Shown here piece after piece: positions 63,305 to 64,000 of a stretch of 64,000 bases of DNA. Every line of letters begins with the position of its first letter. The first letter of the stretch is position 1. The notes below the pieces were generated by a model, which saw only the letters and a program-made list of their open reading frames with translations, was not told the DNA's origin and made no database searches. The position numbers were made by a program, and so were the translations under genes. The stretch comes from Erwinia sp. HDF1-3R (GTDB taxonomy: Bacteria > Pseudomonadota > Gammaproteobacteria > Enterobacterales > Enterobacteriaceae): assembly GCF_039621855.1 (NCBI RefSeq), contig NZ_CP155071.1, positions 2,914,001 to 2,978,000 on the forward strand, written 5' to 3'.

Positions 63305-63545
63305 CCGAAGCAGTGGAACAGATTTTTATCCGGGCTGATGACCAGTGAGGGGGTTTTCTCATCGTGGAACGGGCACAGCAGCACAAGGTCACGTCCCTGT
63401 TTACGCAGCGTATGCCCCTGCGATTCAGCGAGTGCCGCTAACGGCACGCTGCGCTTCAGCTCGTCCAGTTCCTTTTGTGGGATGCGGGGCATATCACAGA
63501 CTCCTGTCAAAAACCTGTCAAGACCACTATAATGTTTTAATATGG

Positions 63546-63559
63546 TACATCATGATGTA
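63546..63559. promoter_or_regulatory. Operator palindrome between primase and XRE regulator
   Basis: TACATCATGATGTA is a perfect 14-bp palindrome. It is 38 bp before the regulator ATG and 54 bp before the primase ATG. A further half-site TACATCAT occurs at 63602-63609, inside the start of the regulator gene. It is the expected kind of binding site for a dimeric XRE/Cro-like repressor controlling both genes. Confidence 0.75.
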
Positions 63560-63596
63560 TTATTAGCAAGGGTTGATTTTTACAGGGAGTAATATC

Positions 63597-63986
63597 ATGC
63601 GTACATCATCACACTGGTATCTGCTCACCATGTCATTACCTGCAAGACTTAACTCACTGCGTAAAGAACTTGGCCTGTCACAGCAGGCAATGGCTGATGC
63701 TATTGGCCTGCATGTGAACAGCTGGAAGAAGTATGAGAGCGGCCAGGCCATGCCTTCGCTGGATGCGCTGAAGAAGATAGCCACCACGCTGCATGTCAGT
63801 ACCGACTTTCTGCTGTTTGATGAACATGAACGTGGACCGGGCGATGCGCTGGCACTTCAGTTTGAGGCGGTCAGCCAGTTGCCGGAGAACGAACAAGCGA
63901 TTGTGCGTGAAGTACTGGAGAGCCTGATCATCAAGTACCAGTCACGGCGCTGGGATTCGGCAAGGAAGGCAGTTAAGGAAGGGTAA
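63597..63986 (+). CDS. XRE-family (Cro/CI-like) transcriptional regulator
   Basis: A 129-residue regulator with the XRE helix-turn-helix: LPARLNSLRKELGLSQQAMADAIGLHVNSWKKYESGQAMPSLDALKKIATTLHVSTDFLLFDEHERG. The helical tail (PENEQAIVREVLESLIIKYQ) probably dimerises. ATG 63597 has AGGGAG at a good distance. It reads divergently from the primase-helicase of element copy B across a palindromic operator and likely represses it. No matching regulator remains with copy A. Confidence 0.9.
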   Translation: MRTSSHWYLLTMSLPARLNSLRKELGLSQQAMADAIGLHVNSWKKYESGQAMPSLDALKKIATTLHVSTDFLLFDEHERGPGDALALQFEAVSQLPENEQAIVREVLESLIIKYQSRRWDSARKAVKEG

Positions 63987-64000
63987 CGAAGCGATTATTT

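Larger units (their letters stand above)
60462..63492 (-). pseudogene. Primase-helicase (CHC2-TOPRIM-ATPase), copy B, two frameshifts
   Basis: The composite protein starts at ATG 63492 (AGGAG upstream). It has a CHC2 zinc finger ([10 protein letters not shown]...HCFGCGAAG), a linker, a TOPRIM domain (LCEALIDAM and LIAFDRDDAGDRG), then an SF3/AAA-like ATPase (Walker A IQSSSAAGKSS, sensor LTTTASDVDEELLNRC) and a winged-helix-like C-terminus. The frame is broken at 63281-63304 by an extra 8-bp repeat unit, and again at 63145-63178 by a 17-bp duplication. Removing one unit of each restores one continuous frame ([17 protein letters not shown] and SSPPVRQTLTD). A 875-residue ORF remains from 63089. 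It would prime and unwind DNA for element replication. Confidence 0.85.
58936..63986. mobile_element. Recombinase-primase element, copy B
   Basis: This is the more complete copy of the element: a non-coding end with two inverted dif-like sites, an intact tyrosine recombinase, a CHC2-TOPRIM-ATPase primase-helicase, and a divergent XRE regulator with a palindromic operator. The order and the ~45-bp recombinase/primase spacing are conserved with copy A. No phage structural, conjugation or transposase genes are seen. The right boundary lies at or beyond the window end. Confidence 0.65.

Noticed and set aside
1-64000. tRNA or rRNA genes
   Set aside because: No cloverleaf-like sequence with a GGTTCGAATCC-type T-arm and no rRNA stretch was noticed while reading. 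A tRNA search program would be decisive.

Overview
The window reads as a chromosome segment of an Enterobacterales bacterium, most likely Erwiniaceae (Erwinia/Pantoea-like) or a close relative. This rests on protein resemblance only: near-family-typical CscA, CscR, KatN, GabT, GabD, YmdB and SymE, a chaperone-usher fimbrial operon, and CdiA/SymE islands. The gene mix (sucrose use, chitin degradation, polyamine/GABA-type catabolism, fimbriae) fits a plant- or insect-associated lifestyle. I see no rRNA, tRNA or CRISPR array.

Layout. 1-5 kb: small transporters and regulators (MFS fragment, EamA-type exporter, DUF4142 protein, LysE exporter, MarR, GNAT) with a broken AhpD-like gene. 5-7.3 kb: zinc alcohol dehydrogenase and manganese catalase KatN. 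8.4-17 kb: a minus-strand fimbrial operon (major pilin, chaperone, pilin, chaperone, chaperone, usher, tip adhesin) with an AT-rich LuxR-type regulator behind it. 17-22 kb: the sucrose genes cscA-cscB opposite cscR, with LacI-type palindromic operators, one of them far downstream of cscA, and a four-copy 40-bp tandem repeat. 22-26.5 kb: a small ORF, an unknown 253-residue protein, a TetR regulator and an operon of a sugar-lactone oxidase with a family 8 glycosyltransferase. 26.5-30 kb: GH18 chitinase, AA10 lytic polysaccharide monooxygenase, holin and GH24 endolysin. Both chitin enzymes lack a classical signal peptide, so this looks like a holin/endolysin (type 10-like) secretion cassette.

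30.5-51.5 kb: a long catabolic region, almost all on the minus strand. It holds an SDR, a PoxB-like ThDP enzyme, an Lrp regulator, GabT, an M20 amidohydrolase, a 2-hydroxyacid dehydrogenase, a GNAT, two FAD amine-oxidase-type enzymes, a peptide-type ABC transporter, a HAD hydrolase, an aldehyde dehydrogenase, GabD and a CysB/Cbl-type LysR regulator. Together they could import and oxidise an (acylated) amine through GABA to succinate.

51.7-64 kb: a recombination-prone island. It contains ymdB, symE, a decayed CdiA end with a small membrane protein, a VENN-bounded orphan CdiA toxin/immunity pair, a truncated second symE, and two copies of one mobile element. Each element copy has a XerC/D-like tyrosine recombinase and a primase-helicase, and each carries a dif-like inverted-repeat region beyond the recombinase. 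Copy A has lost the primase N-terminus, carries an amber codon in the recombinase and has gained a ParDE pair. Copy B keeps an intact recombinase and an XRE regulator, but its primase is broken by two short tandem duplications. This element family and the chitin-secretion cassette are the most interesting things here.
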